DNA from: Actinomycetes bacterium
Lineage (GTDB): Bacteria; Actinomycetota; Coriobacteriia; Coriobacteriales; Eggerthellaceae
Direction: 5' to 3'
DNA length: 58,823 bases
NCBI GenBank assembly: GCA_023460315.1
Contig: JAEWQO010000122.1
Coordinates: 1-58,823, forward strand
A model generated the notes under the pieces. That model was not told the DNA's origin, made no database searches, and was given only the letters and a program-made list of their open reading frames with translations. Positions 8,579 to 17,925 of this stretch are shown here, one piece after another; position 1 is the first letter of the stretch; each line of letters opens with the position of its first letter. The position numbers and the translations under genes are program-made.

Positions 8579-11422
8579 ATGGAACAGCAGAAGCAGCTGA
8601 CACTCACGCGACGCGGTTTCGTCAAGGGTGCGGCGGCGCTCGGCGTGGCTTTGACCGCGCGGGGGCAGGTGGAGACGCTTGTCGCGGCTGACAAGGCATA
8701 TGCCCAAACCGATCCCGACAAGGTCGAGGTCGTCCACACAGTCTGCCGCGCCTGCATTGCGCAATGCACGGTACTCGCGCACGTGCGCGACGGTCGCGTG
8801 ATCAAGCTTGAGGGCGATCCGGAGGGACCCATGAGCAAAGGGTCGATGTGTGCAAAGGGGCTCTCTGGCATCCAGGCGCTGTACAATCCCATGCGCAACA
8901 AATATCCCATGATGCGCGTCGGCGAACGAGGACAGAATAATTTCAAACGGGTGAGCTGGGACGAGGCCACTGATTTCGTCGCTGACAAACTGATGGAATC
9001 CTATGAGAAGTATGGTCCCGAATCCGTGGTCGCCTCGACAGGCGGTGGCGGCAACCCTCATATTTCCGGTCCGATCAGATTCATGAACACCTTTGGGTCT
9101 CCGAACAATTTTGAGCCGGGATGCGCCCAGTGCTATCTGCCTCGCCAGACCCAGGCTCGTCTTGTGTACGGAGGAAGCGCCGATGACAATCTGTCTATTG
9201 CGGACAGCAACGTCCTCGACTTCTACTTCACGGACAGTGAAATTGAGGCATGCGTTCTCTGGGGGGCTGGTCCCTCGTGGTCGGGGCCGTCTATGACCGG
9301 GCGTGCTGTCGCCGACTTGCGCGCGCGGCCCCAAGGCCTGAAATCGGTGGTCATTGATCCGCGTCTCACTGCCGATGCGTCGAAGGCGGACGTTTGGCTT
9401 CCGGTTCGTCCCGGCACCGACGTGGCGCTCATGATGTCGTGGATCAAATACATCATTGATAACGCTCTCTATGACAAGGAGTTTGACCAGAAGTGGACCA
9501 ATTTTCCCTTCCTTGTCGATCCCGACACGAAATACTGCCTGACCGCCGATGTCATTGGGGGAGACTCCAACAACTTCGTCGTCTACGACCAAGCTGCCGG
9601 AGCTGTGCGGGAGTTGCCGTTTCCTTATCCCGACGGTTTCGACGTGGCACTGTTTGGATCGTATGACGTGAATGGGAAGGCCTGCAAGACCGGCTATCAG
9701 ATTCTCAAAGAAGCTTGTGATGACTACACGCTTGAAAAGGCCGCGGAGATATGCAACCTCGAAGCCGACAAGATCGAGCAAGCCATTCATATCTACACGG
9801 ACAACCGCTCAACCCTCATCCACGGTTTGGCCACCGACCAATTTCCCAATTCGGCCCAGGCGGCGTTGGCTACCCTCGAGCTGGAATGCATGATGGGCAA
9901 TGTGGAGCGGCCCGGTGCCGCCCTGCAGCGGTTTGGGGCGCTTTCCCATTCTCCAGGCATCATCGAGAATGACACGTTTGGCATGGGGTGCTTGCAAAAT
10001 CTCATCACCCGCGACATGTTGAACAAGCGTCTGATGAATGGGCACCATGGGTTCCTGAACTGGCAAATGGCCCATATTCCGACGATTCTCGAAGCCATCA
10101 AGACCGGCAAGCCTTACAAGCCGCGCATCTGGCTCGAGCGTTCGGGCAACAAACTGGCTGTCATCGGCAATGCCCGATCGTGGTATGAGGTCATCCCCGA
10201 GATGGATCTCATCGTGCATGCGTACATGTATCCGACCTCATTCACCATCGAGGCTGCCGACGTCGTGTTCCCCATGCGCGAATGGCTGGAATGCCCGAAG
10301 CCGGTGAAGCTGCTGAACATGATTTTCCCCCGCCAAGAGGTTACCCATCTGTTCGAGACCTGCGACGAGACGCTGTATTGGAGCCGGCTGGCTGAGAAGC
10401 TGGCCGAGCGCGGTCACGAAGGCGCCATCCGCTCCTTCAAGTGGGAGGAGGTCGCTCCCGGCAAGTCGAAGATGCTCGGCAATCTGGAGGTGGGCGTTGC
10501 CGACGGATATCCCTGGGCTCACGACGAGGAAGAGCTCGTCAGCTTTTTCGTCAACAAGATGGTCGATCCTGACACCGAGGAACCCATGACGTTCGGTGAA
10601 CTGTGCGAGCGGGGCCCCATCACCTATGCGCCCCTCGATGAGTGGCGACAGTACTACGTGTATAAGGCCATCGATCCGGCAACGGGCAAGCCCCGTGGTT
10701 TCGGAACACCATCCAAGCGGGTGGAGCCCTACAATGACATCACCGTCAAGCTTGGCCGTACGGGATTCCCCTTCGCGTTGTGCGAGGAAGGCTGCATTGA
10801 ACTCGATCCAGAGCTGTCGGTGGAATACGAGCCGGTTCCCTATTATATGGAACCTTTCGAGAGTCCTCTTTCTGACACGGATTATCCGCTGACGCTGACA
10901 TCGGGGCGCGTTCCCCTCTATCACCATGGGACTTTGCGCAACGTTCCCTGGCTGCGTGAGATCATGCCGACGGCCGAGATATGGGTGAACCCCAAAACTG
11001 CCGCTCAGTATTCCATTGTCCACAAGGGGTGGGTCAAGGTCGAGTCTCGTCGTGGCGAGACCTATGCGCGTGCCGTCATCTCCGAGGATGTGGCGCCGGG
11101 CGTCGTGTTCCAGGAGCGGTTCTGAAATCCCGAGCTGCTGGACTCCGATCCCTACGGTAGCTGGAATGCCATGAACGTGAACGTGCTCACCAAGAACGAC
11201 GCGCCGTTCAATGACGTATATGGCACGTACACGCTGCGTGGGTTCCAGGTGCGCATCACGCCGGTTGACGCGTGTCCCTATGAAGTGTGGACCCAGCCGG
11301 AGCAGTTTGCTGCCTGGCTGCCTGAACCGAGCGATCATACGGTCGAGGCCAGCGAGAATTGGACGACTTGGCAGGAAAACGCCGATGACGAGGTCGTCGG
11401 CAAGATTGTGCGTGCGCAGTAA
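8579..11422 (+). CDS. Tat-exported molybdopterin oxidoreductase, DmsA-like catalytic subunit, with in-frame TGA
   Basis: A DMSO-reductase-family catalytic subunit. It starts with a Tat signal (TRRGFVKGAAALG) and carries a [4Fe-4S] motif C56-x2-C59-x3-C63-x27-C91, then the molybdopterin domains. At 11123-11125 the frame meets TGA, giving 848 residues, but coding sequence continues unbroken for 98 codons (NPELLDSDPYGSWNAMNVNVL, ending at TAA 11420-11422) with the family's C-terminal cofactor domain. The two other Moco enzymes in this window have Trp at the aligned place (FWFPE, WWFPE), so this looks like TGG changed to TGA: a nonsense mutation, a sequencing error, or readthrough. Full length would be 947 residues. 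It is followed by Fe-S and membrane subunits, so it should act outside the membrane on an electron acceptor; the substrate is unknown. Confidence 0.85.
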
Positions 11423-11438
11423 AGGAGGATGGGAGAAC

Positions 11439-12017
11439 ATGTCACATTACGCTATCGTGGTCGACCTCGACCTGTGCACGGGCTGCATGTCGTGCGAGGT
11501 CGCCTGCAAGCAGGAAAACGATGTCGCGCTCGGACAGTACTGGAACAAGGTGCTGCGTATCGCGCAAGGGGAGTTCCCCGACACCAAACAATATTGGGTG
11601 CCGACGATGTGCCAACAGTGCGCCGAGGCGCCCTGTGTCCATGTGTGCCCCACGGGGGCAAGTTACCGCAACGAGGACAACATTGTGCTCATCGACAAGG
11701 AGAAGTGCATCGGCTGTCAGTACTGCATGATGGCGTGCCCCTATGGAGTCCGCTCGTGGAACCAAGAGCTGCGCTCCGTCGAGAAGTGCACGATGTGCAA
11801 TCAGCTGACAAGCGTGGGCGAGCTGCCGGCTTGTGTGAAGAACTGTGCTTCGAAGTGCCGTTTCTATGGGGATCTGGACGATCCGGAATCCGATGCATCT
11901 CAGGCGATTGCCAAAGCTGATCCCGCATCGGTGCATACCATGAGAGAGGTCGGCAATAGCCCCATGACGCACTACATACTGTCATCGCATATCGGGACTT
12001 GGGAGTATGGTGATTAA
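11439..12017 (+). CDS. DmsB-like 4x[4Fe-4S] electron-transfer subunit
   Basis: A 192-residue ferredoxin-like subunit with four cysteine clusters: CTGCMSCEVAC, CQQCAEAPCVHVC, CIGCQYCMMAC and CTMCNQ with a distal ACVKNC. This is the pattern of DmsB/PhsB/NrfC subunits that pass electrons from the membrane anchor to the Moco subunit. AAAGGAGGAT precedes the ATG at 11439. It has no Tat signal of its own, as usual for subunits exported with the catalytic partner. Its stop codon is next to the start of the anchor gene. Confidence 0.95.
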   Translation: MSHYAIVVDLDLCTGCMSCEVACKQENDVALGQYWNKVLRIAQGEFPDTKQYWVPTMCQQCAEAPCVHVCPTGASYRNEDNIVLIDKEKCIGCQYCMMACPYGVRSWNQELRSVEKCTMCNQLTSVGELPACVKNCASKCRFYGDLDDPESDASQAIAKADPASVHTMREVGNSPMTHYILSSHIGTWEYGD

Positions 12018-12018
12018 C

Positions 12019-12888
12019 ATGCAAATTCAATGGCCTCTGGTGATATTCACCGTTCTGGCAGGAGCAGGTGCCTGGCTGCTTGTGTTTCTGTGCATCAACG
12101 AGTTCACAGGAAAGCTGCGTGATGACAAGGTGCGCTTCCGTGCCCTCGTCACTGTCATCGTTCTTGTTATTTTGGGAGGGTGCGCATCGGTCTTGCATCT
12201 GTCGCATCCCGATCGCATGATGGGTGCTCTGTCGCACCCGACCTCAGGCATCTTCACGGAAGCCCTTATGGTTGGACTCGTGTCGCTTGCTTCGATCGTG
12301 TTCCTGGTTGCGGCGCGTCGCAAGGTGTCCTCCACGGCGCTCAAGGGCATTGCCGCAGTGTCTGGCGTGTGCGGTCTGATTCTGTCCTATGCGACCGGTG
12401 CCGGTTATATGATGGATGCACAGTTGACCTGGGACACCCCGCTGATGCCGCTTGGCTACATGGCCACGGCAGCCACTGCTGGCGCGACTCTTTACCTGAT
12501 ATTCGTCTCGACGGGCAACCGAGAGTCCCCGTCGGGTACGGACTCTGCCGCTGTGGGAGTGCCGCCTCGGGCGAAGGCTGTGAGATTCATGTCGCTTTGT
12601 ACGCTGGTGTCCGGCGTGGCGGCTGCCGTCATCGCGTTGGCGTACGCCGTGTCATCGAACACGCTGAGCATTGCCTCGGCATCGCCGGTGCTTGCCGCAA
12701 GCGTGGTGGGAGCCTTGGCGGCTGCCGGTTTCGGCTATGCAGCCGGTCGCTGCGGCCGCGTTCTTCCGCTTGCCGTTGTGGCGCTCGTCTGTGCCCTGGT
12801 CGCGATGGTGGCGTTTCGCTGCTTTATGTGGCTGGTTGGTGTCGGCTTGTTCAACTTCTTCGGCGGCGACCTGTTCGCGACGATATAG
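12019..12888 (+). CDS. DmsC-like membrane anchor subunit
   Basis: A 289-residue protein made almost wholly of hydrophobic helices (about eight), matching the DMSO reductase anchor subunit family, which binds menaquinol and feeds electrons to the DmsB subunit. Family-like features include ASVLHLSHPDRMMGALSHP near residue 60 and the length. Start choice: ATG at 12019 leaves one base after the previous stop; ATG at 12007 (four residues longer) is also possible. Confidence 0.9.
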   Translation: MQIQWPLVIFTVLAGAGAWLLVFLCINEFTGKLRDDKVRFRALVTVIVLVILGGCASVLHLSHPDRMMGALSHPTSGIFTEALMVGLVSLASIVFLVAARRKVSSTALKGIAAVSGVCGLILSYATGAGYMMDAQLTWDTPLMPLGYMATAATAGATLYLIFVSTGNRESPSGTDSAAVGVPPRAKAVRFMSLCTLVSGVAAAVIALAYAVSSNTLSIASASPVLAASVVGALAAAGFGYAAGRCGRVLPLAVVALVCALVAMVAFRCFMWLVGVGLFNFFGGDLFATI

Positions 12889-12895
12889 CGGCTTT

Positions 12896-12934
12896 CCACA
12901 GGCGACCGGCCGTCACAAGGCCGGTCGCCTGTGG
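12896..12934. terminator. Perfect 16-bp hairpin without U-tract
   Basis: CCACAGGCGACCGGCC pairs perfectly with GGCCGGTCGCCTGTGG over a 7-base loop, 8 bases after the anchor gene. No T-run follows. It could be an I-shaped terminator, a partial terminator that lowers expression of the chaperone and accessory genes, or an mRNA-stability element. Confidence 0.6.
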
Positions 12935-13014
12935 GCGACGAGGTGCTTTTGCGCGTATTGACGGTTCGGCAGACCAACAGGAGGCATGGCCGGACAGTGA
13001 GAGGAATGAGAAAA

Positions 13015-13782
13015 ATGGCGTTAGATGATTCTGGCAAAGAGCTCGAAGCTTTTTGCATCGGACGTGCGGAGACCTATCGGCTGTTTGCGGCTCTCATCGA
13101 CCGCGAGGTCGACCTTCAAGGAGCGCGGCACCTGGCTCAGTTGGAAGAGGGCATGGATGCAGGCGTCAAGGTTGAATTCGGCGAAGAGGGCGACGATGCG
13201 ACAGGTCCTTCCGACCAGGAATCGACACTCGAAGGAGAACGCATGGTCGCAGATGGCTTCGCACGCATGGTGCGGTCGATCACATCGTTCGACGTCGATG
13301 ACCAGAACGACCTTGCCTGTGAATACGCACGTATCTTCCTGGCGGCCGGCACCTACGAGGGCCAGGCGGCGGTTCCCTACGAATCGATTTACACCAGTGA
13401 GGAGCGGCTGCTCATGCAGGATGCGCGTGACCAGGTGAGGGCATTGTTCCGTGCGGCGGGGGTCATGCCTTCGGCGGGCGGTTCCATTCCCGACGACTAC
13501 GTGGTTTTCGAGCTTGAGTTCATGGCGCTGCTCAACGAGCGCATCGTCGAGGTAAGCGAAGCGGGTGATGCCGAAGGGACTGTCCGACTTGCGCGACAGG
13601 CCCGCTCGTTTTTTACAGAACATATCGCAAACTGGGTTAACCAATTGCTCGCGGACGTGGATGGCGTTGCCCGGCTGCCGTTTTATCATGGGTTTGCCCA
13701 GGCGTTACGCGGATTTCTGATCTGTGAGGAACGCGACACTCAGGATGTGCTGCGGTATCTGGATGCTGCACGCGTCGCGTGA
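13015..13782 (+). CDS. TorD-family Moco-enzyme chaperone
   Basis: A 255-residue all-helical protein of the TorD/DmsD family. The diagnostic signature is visible: EYARIFLAAGTYEGQAAVPYESIY (read as two parts, EYARIFL and VPYESIY), as is the later helix FELEFMALLNERIVE. Such chaperones bind the Tat signal of the partner and hold export until cofactor insertion. An acidic insertion (EEGDDATGPSDQES) follows the first helices. Start at 13015 uses AGAGGA upstream; ATG at 13006 is an alternative. Its place in the operon indicates the upstream DmsA-like subunit as client. Confidence 0.9.
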   Translation: MALDDSGKELEAFCIGRAETYRLFAALIDREVDLQGARHLAQLEEGMDAGVKVEFGEEGDDATGPSDQESTLEGERMVADGFARMVRSITSFDVDDQNDLACEYARIFLAAGTYEGQAAVPYESIYTSEERLLMQDARDQVRALFRAAGVMPSAGGSIPDDYVVFELEFMALLNERIVEVSEAGDAEGTVRLARQARSFFTEHIANWVNQLLADVDGVARLPFYHGFAQALRGFLICEERDTQDVLRYLDAARVA

Positions 13783-13798
13783 AGAGCGGGCGACCGTC

Positions 13799-14428
13799 AT
13801 GAGCGTGTCCCGTCGCGGGTTTCTCGTGGGAGCAGCCGCCACTGCCGTGTTCTGCAGTGTCGGAGGTGCCGCATATGTCCTGTCTTCTGACGGTCTGTTG
13901 GTTCGCCCACCTGGCGGGCAGGACGAGGCATCCTTTATTGCCGCTTGCTTGCGATGTGATCGGTGCAGAAGCGTCTGTCCGCAGAGCTGCATCGGTTTGG
14001 CGAAGTTGGAGAATGGTCTCCTTGAGGCTCGCACTCCTCAGATGGATTACAGGAGAGGCGCTTGCACGTTCTGCAATCGCTGCATCGAGGTGTGCCCGAC
14101 CGGGGCCCTGCGTTCTTTCGATCCGCAAAACGAGAGGATCGGCATTGCCGTTGTCTCGCAGGAGAGCTGTCTGGCGTGGAAAAGCCCCGGTTCTTGCATG
14201 AAATGCGAGGAGAGCTGTCCCTATGGCGCGATCACGATCGAGGGGGGAGTTCCTGTGGTTCATGAGTCGGCATGCAACGGATGCGGCGTGTGCGAATACG
14301 TGTGTCCCGCCTTGGTCCTCACCTCTGCAAAAGACGGGAATGGCCGTGGCATTGTCGTGAAGGTGCTGGCATCGGTCGACGGCAATGATGCAGGCGCGGG
14401 GAATGGGGAAGGAGGCGATCTCGCATGA
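13799..14428 (+). CDS. NapG-like Tat-exported ferredoxin
   Basis: A 209-residue protein with a Tat signal (SRRGFLVGAAATAVF) and four cysteine groups: CLRCDRCRSVC, CTFCNRCIEVC, CMKCEESC and CNGCGVCEYVC, hence up to four [4Fe-4S] clusters. The pattern matches NapG/MauM-type periplasmic ferredoxins that work with NapH-type quinol dehydrogenases. The ATG at 13799 follows the torD gene by 16 bases; the ribosome site is weak. It overlaps the next gene by an ATGA junction. Confidence 0.9.
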   Translation: MSVSRRGFLVGAAATAVFCSVGGAAYVLSSDGLLVRPPGGQDEASFIAACLRCDRCRSVCPQSCIGLAKLENGLLEARTPQMDYRRGACTFCNRCIEVCPTGALRSFDPQNERIGIAVVSQESCLAWKSPGSCMKCEESCPYGAITIEGGVPVVHESACNGCGVCEYVCPALVLTSAKDGNGRGIVVKVLASVDGNDAGAGNGEGGDLA

Positions 14429-15456
14429 AGCCATCGACGGCGCGTGTGCTGAGCGCGGTGGCGGTTTTCGGAATTGTGGCGATCGGTTTGGCCTGGCACA
14501 CCGGTCTGGGCACTCCCTCGTCCTTCGGCTGGGATTTCATTGCTGCTGTCTGTCCGCTTGGCATTGTCGAGACTTTTTTGGCGGGACGCACCTTCGCTCC
14601 CGCCGCACTCATCTGCCTTGCCATTACCGTGGTTCTCATCGTGCTGCTGGGGCGTGTTTTCTGCGGTTGGCTATGCCCAATTCCTCTTCTGCGCCGACTG
14701 TTTGGCGGCAAGAAAGCCGTTCTGCGGGACGTGTCTGATGCCAAAGCCCTTCAGGTAGATCCGTCACCGAAGGCGATGGAGGATGGGCAGGCGCCTCATC
14801 CCGTCCCAGCCAATGCCTGCGCCGATTGTCGCGAGGGCGGATGCGCCGAGAAGCGGGCGCTGGTCAGAAGCCGTGCGCTCTTCAAACTCAAGACGAGCCG
14901 GCTCGACAGTCGACATGCGGTGTTGCTTGCGGCTTTGGCGTCGACCGCGGTGTTCGGGTTTCCTGTATTCTGTCTCGTCTGCCCCGTTGGCCTGGCCTTT
15001 GCGACATTCATTGGGCTGTGGCGTCTCATCCAGTTCAACGAGACATCCTGGATGCTTGTGGTATTCCCGCTCGTCTTGATTGTCGAGCTCGTGTTGTTGC
15101 GCTCGTGGTGCCATCGATTCTGCCCACTCGGGGCGGTGCTTTCGCTGATAGCGAAGACGAACCGGACGTTCCGTCCGACGGTCGATACGTCGATCTGCCT
15201 GAGAACGACGGGCAAGGCTCCCTGCCACGCCTGCTGGGATTCCTGTCCCGAAGGCATCGATCTCCATGATGCGGTGGCGTCTGTACCGATGAGCGAGTGC
15301 ACGAAATGCCGTGCTTGTGTCGAGGTGTGTCCGGTGAATGCCATCAAGATGCCCCTGCTTCCCGCAAAGGGAGAAGGAAGCGAACAGGGCGCAGGCTGCC
15401 CCATCGGACGCGACACGGAAGATCCCACCGCGTCGCATGACGGTCCTCCAGCATAG
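14425..15456 (+). CDS. NapH-like membrane ferredoxin (quinol oxidation)
   Basis: A 343-residue membrane protein with NapH features: CGWLCPIPLL, a CPVGLAF motif, CHRFCPLGAVLSL at a membrane edge, and C-terminal ferredoxin motifs (CHACWDSC, then CTKCRACVEVC). NapGH pairs carry electrons from menaquinol to an external acceptor. The ATG lies inside the stop of the NapG-like gene. It gives this operon a second quinol route in addition to the DmsC-like anchor, an unusual redundancy. Confidence 0.9.
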   Translation: MKPSTARVLSAVAVFGIVAIGLAWHTGLGTPSSFGWDFIAAVCPLGIVETFLAGRTFAPAALICLAITVVLIVLLGRVFCGWLCPIPLLRRLFGGKKAVLRDVSDAKALQVDPSPKAMEDGQAPHPVPANACADCREGGCAEKRALVRSRALFKLKTSRLDSRHAVLLAALASTAVFGFPVFCLVCPVGLAFATFIGLWRLIQFNETSWMLVVFPLVLIVELVLLRSWCHRFCPLGAVLSLIAKTNRTFRPTVDTSICLRTTGKAPCHACWDSCPEGIDLHDAVASVPMSECTKCRACVEVCPVNAIKMPLLPAKGEGSEQGAGCPIGRDTEDPTASHDGPPA

Positions 15457-15476
15457 GACACACCCTGCCTATACCA

Positions 15477-15501
15477 TGCCCAAGTGGGGTACAATTGGGC
15501 A
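15477..15501. promoter_or_regulatory. TGCCCAA inverted repeat before luxR
   Basis: TGCCCAA at 15477-15483 and TTGGGCA at 15495-15501 form a perfect 7-bp inverted repeat with an 11-base spacer, overlapping a possible -10 element TACAAT (15490-15495), 27 bases before the LuxR start. The geometry suits a dimeric regulator such as the LuxR itself (autoregulation, inferred). Confidence 0.5.
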
Positions 15502-15527
15502 GAATATGGGGTGCGGGGGAGGCAGTC

Positions 15528-17009
15528 ATGCTGGATAAGAAGAGAGAGCCAGAGGAGCGTCTTTCGCCACTGGCGGAGCAGTGGCCCTATCTGAGGTTTC
15601 TCGGCATGGGATCCTGGTGGGCATGGATATGGCTTTGCTATAACACTACCGAGGTCATGCGCTCGTTCCCAGAGTCAGAGCAACCTCTCTGCGTGCTATT
15701 CATGTACCTGTTTTCTACGCTGGGCATCGCCACGGCCATGATTGGCGCCGCGATGTTTTGGCGAAAAGTGACTCCCTTTGTCAATAACAAGGTCATCATT
15801 GTCGGATTTGGTGGTTTCGCGACACTCGCCACGATCGCTCTGGGCTTCTCCGGGATAACGGGCGGTGGTGCCCTTTTCGTTGTCGCCGCAGTCTGTACGG
15901 GGGTTGGGACGTCGTTTCTCTGCTTGCGGGTGGGCCTTGTTTTTGGAAGTGTCGCGCTGGGTGATTCTCTGACGGCGGGTGGCATCTCTCTGCTGTTCTC
16001 GTGCTTGCTGTACTTTGTCGGTGTCGGCCTGCCCGTGGAGTGGCGTATCTTCTATATAGCTCTCCTTCCCCTTGTCTCCGCCTTGTTGCTCACCATGGTG
16101 GAAAACGATCCTTACCCCTCCGCCACGCTGGCCGAAGGCAGCCCGCTTGATCGTCGTGACCTGATTCACCGGGTCTATCATCGACTTGTCCTCGCCTCGG
16201 CTCTGGTTGCGTTTTCGGCGGGAGTGGGGAAAGGCATTTCAAGCATGTTGGTGGCCTATGAAGTCTTTGCACGCGAAGGATCCATCATCGTGTTTTCCAT
16301 CGGCATCATCGCCGTGGGAATCGTGTGGGCTGTCAACCGCACGGACATCACCAAGGGCACCAAACAAGTGTATACCGCCCTCATCATCCTTGGGGTTGCC
16401 ATGATGCTGGCCTCATGCTTCGGGTTTGACATTGCCTATCTGAGTATTGGCAAAGAGGCGCTCTGGCTCGTGTTTTCCTGCCTTATCGCCTATATGACGT
16501 TTCGGTTCGACCTTTCGCCTATCCGCTATTTCGGAATCGGGCAGGCTGTGTATTTCTTAGCCTCGACCGCAGGGTGGGCGCTTGGCGGCATCATCGCGCC
16601 ATGGTATGGTGACCCAGTCGTGCGCATGGGGGTAGGAGCTATTCTGGGTTTTCTTGTTGTGATCGTCTTGATGTACATTTTTACCGAATCAGATATCAAG
16701 GCTATCGCCAAATGGACCGACAGCATTGAACTGCGAAAGGCCATGGGGTGTGGCAAGCCGGATTCTCAGGATACTCTGGGTCATGCTGCGGAGTGGATGG
16801 GGATCGGACTCATTGATCCCGCGCTGGGCCTCTCGCAACGGGAAGTCGAGATACTCGAGCTATTTGCGTGCGGCCGCAGTGCCAATTGGATTGCGGATCA
16901 TCTGACCATATCCAAGAACACGGTGCGCTCGCATCTGCGTGCGATATACGTCAAGCTCGACGTGCACACGAGACAGGAACTGCTCGACCTCCTCAAAACA
17001 GACAAGTGA
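15528..17009 (+). CDS. LuxR-family regulator with multi-spanning membrane domain
   Basis: A 493-residue protein: about twelve hydrophobic segments (residues 30-400) followed by a C-terminal LuxR helix-turn-helix (LSQREVEILELFACG, then TVRSHLRAIYVKLDVHT). Start at 15528 is set by GGGGGAGG upstream. It lies on the same strand as, and 71 bases after, the DmsABC-type operon, so it is the likely regulator of that operon. The ligand is presumably the enzyme's substrate, which is inference. Confidence 0.92.
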   Translation: MLDKKREPEERLSPLAEQWPYLRFLGMGSWWAWIWLCYNTTEVMRSFPESEQPLCVLFMYLFSTLGIATAMIGAAMFWRKVTPFVNNKVIIVGFGGFATLATIALGFSGITGGGALFVVAAVCTGVGTSFLCLRVGLVFGSVALGDSLTAGGISLLFSCLLYFVGVGLPVEWRIFYIALLPLVSALLLTMVENDPYPSATLAEGSPLDRRDLIHRVYHRLVLASALVAFSAGVGKGISSMLVAYEVFAREGSIIVFSIGIIAVGIVWAVNRTDITKGTKQVYTALIILGVAMMLASCFGFDIAYLSIGKEALWLVFSCLIAYMTFRFDLSPIRYFGIGQAVYFLASTAGWALGGIIAPWYGDPVVRMGVGAILGFLVVIVLMYIFTESDIKAIAKWTDSIELRKAMGCGKPDSQDTLGHAAEWMGIGLIDPALGLSQREVEILELFACGRSANWIADHLTISKNTVRSHLRAIYVKLDVHTRQELLDLLKTDK

Positions 17010-17112
17010 GGTTGGCAGGTCGATCAGGAGTTCACACAGGAGAACCAGTCCTCTTTGGTGCATCGGTTCCTGGATATTTGATGCCGCCTTGGCTCAAGGA
17101 AGTCTTGTCAGT

Positions 17113-17679
17113 TCATACCCGTAGCAAGCCTCGAAACCCTCGTGCGGCATAATACGATTCAGCCCCATTGTGATATACGAAAATGTGGCCATAACGTCGG
17201 TCACAAAAAAGGGCGCCACCACGTTCTCGGATGCTCGGAGGAGTGACTATCCAGCTGGATGTTTTCATGTCCACCTCCACGAGTTCCTGCAGAGTTCGGT
17301 ATTCCTGTTCTGTCAGCAAGTCGATGCCCATGGCCTCTGCCGTTTCAATTGCGCTGCCTTGTGGCTTGTTCTTCTTCCTTGAGTCGAGAGCGGCACGGTC
17401 GTAGCATAGGTTTCGTCGTCCAAGGGGGCTTTCTGCCGAGCAATCGCAGAACGCGAATTCGCCTGTTGAGGGGTTGCGACCTATCACGTCGGGTTCTCCG
17501 CCGGTCGTTTCCATCTGGTCCAAGGACCAGAGTTTTCCGTCATGGTCTTGCAGCCTCTTTTCGACCTCATTCCAGGAGATGCTCTGGTGTCGTTTCGCGT
17601 TGCTTTCAAAACGTGATCGCAGGGCATCCAAGAGTTCGTGCCGTCTTTCTGCCGATAGGAACATCATCTGGTCATTCAT
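17113..17679 (-). CDS. DUF4256-family protein
   Basis: A 188-residue soluble protein matching the DUF4256 family: characteristic segments are LDALRSRFE with RHQGI-like RHQSISW near the start, GGEPDVIG, CDCSAESPLGRRNLCYD and the DLLTEQEYRTLQ / DMKTSSWI block. The function of the family is unknown. AGGAGG precedes the ATG at 17679; the frame opens further upstream but without a site. It is flanked by two LuxR genes and has no evident partner. Confidence 0.88.
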   Translation of the reverse strand: MNDQMMFLSAERRHELLDALRSRFESNAKRHQSISWNEVEKRLQDHDGKLWSLDQMETTGGEPDVIGRNPSTGEFAFCDCSAESPLGRRNLCYDRAALDSRKKNKPQGSAIETAEAMGIDLLTEQEYRTLQELVEVDMKTSSWIVTPPSIRERGGALFCDRRYGHIFVYHNGAESYYAARGFRGLLRV

Positions 17680-17925
17680 GGTGAGGCCTCCTGATCTTTT
17701 GGCTGATTTTATCGCAGCCTTCTCGGGTAGTGGTCGCTGGAACCACGGTTGTGACCGGGAAGATACAATCATGCGCTTCAGCCTAAAGGGAGAATTATCC
17801 CAGCCGGAGACGGTGGAACGTTGAGATTGCGTAGTCGGGAATCTGCATGCAAAAGTCCGCAATCATTAGTATGCGCAATCTGTACAAGAAGCTCAAGGTG
17901 GGCATCAAAGATGAGCTTGTCGCCG

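Noticed and set aside
11123..11125. Selenocysteine at the in-frame TGA
   Set aside because: Paralogues have Trp, not Cys or Sec, at this place, the family's metal ligand lies elsewhere, and no convincing SECIS hairpin follows. No Sec genes are in the window. Left open only as a check.
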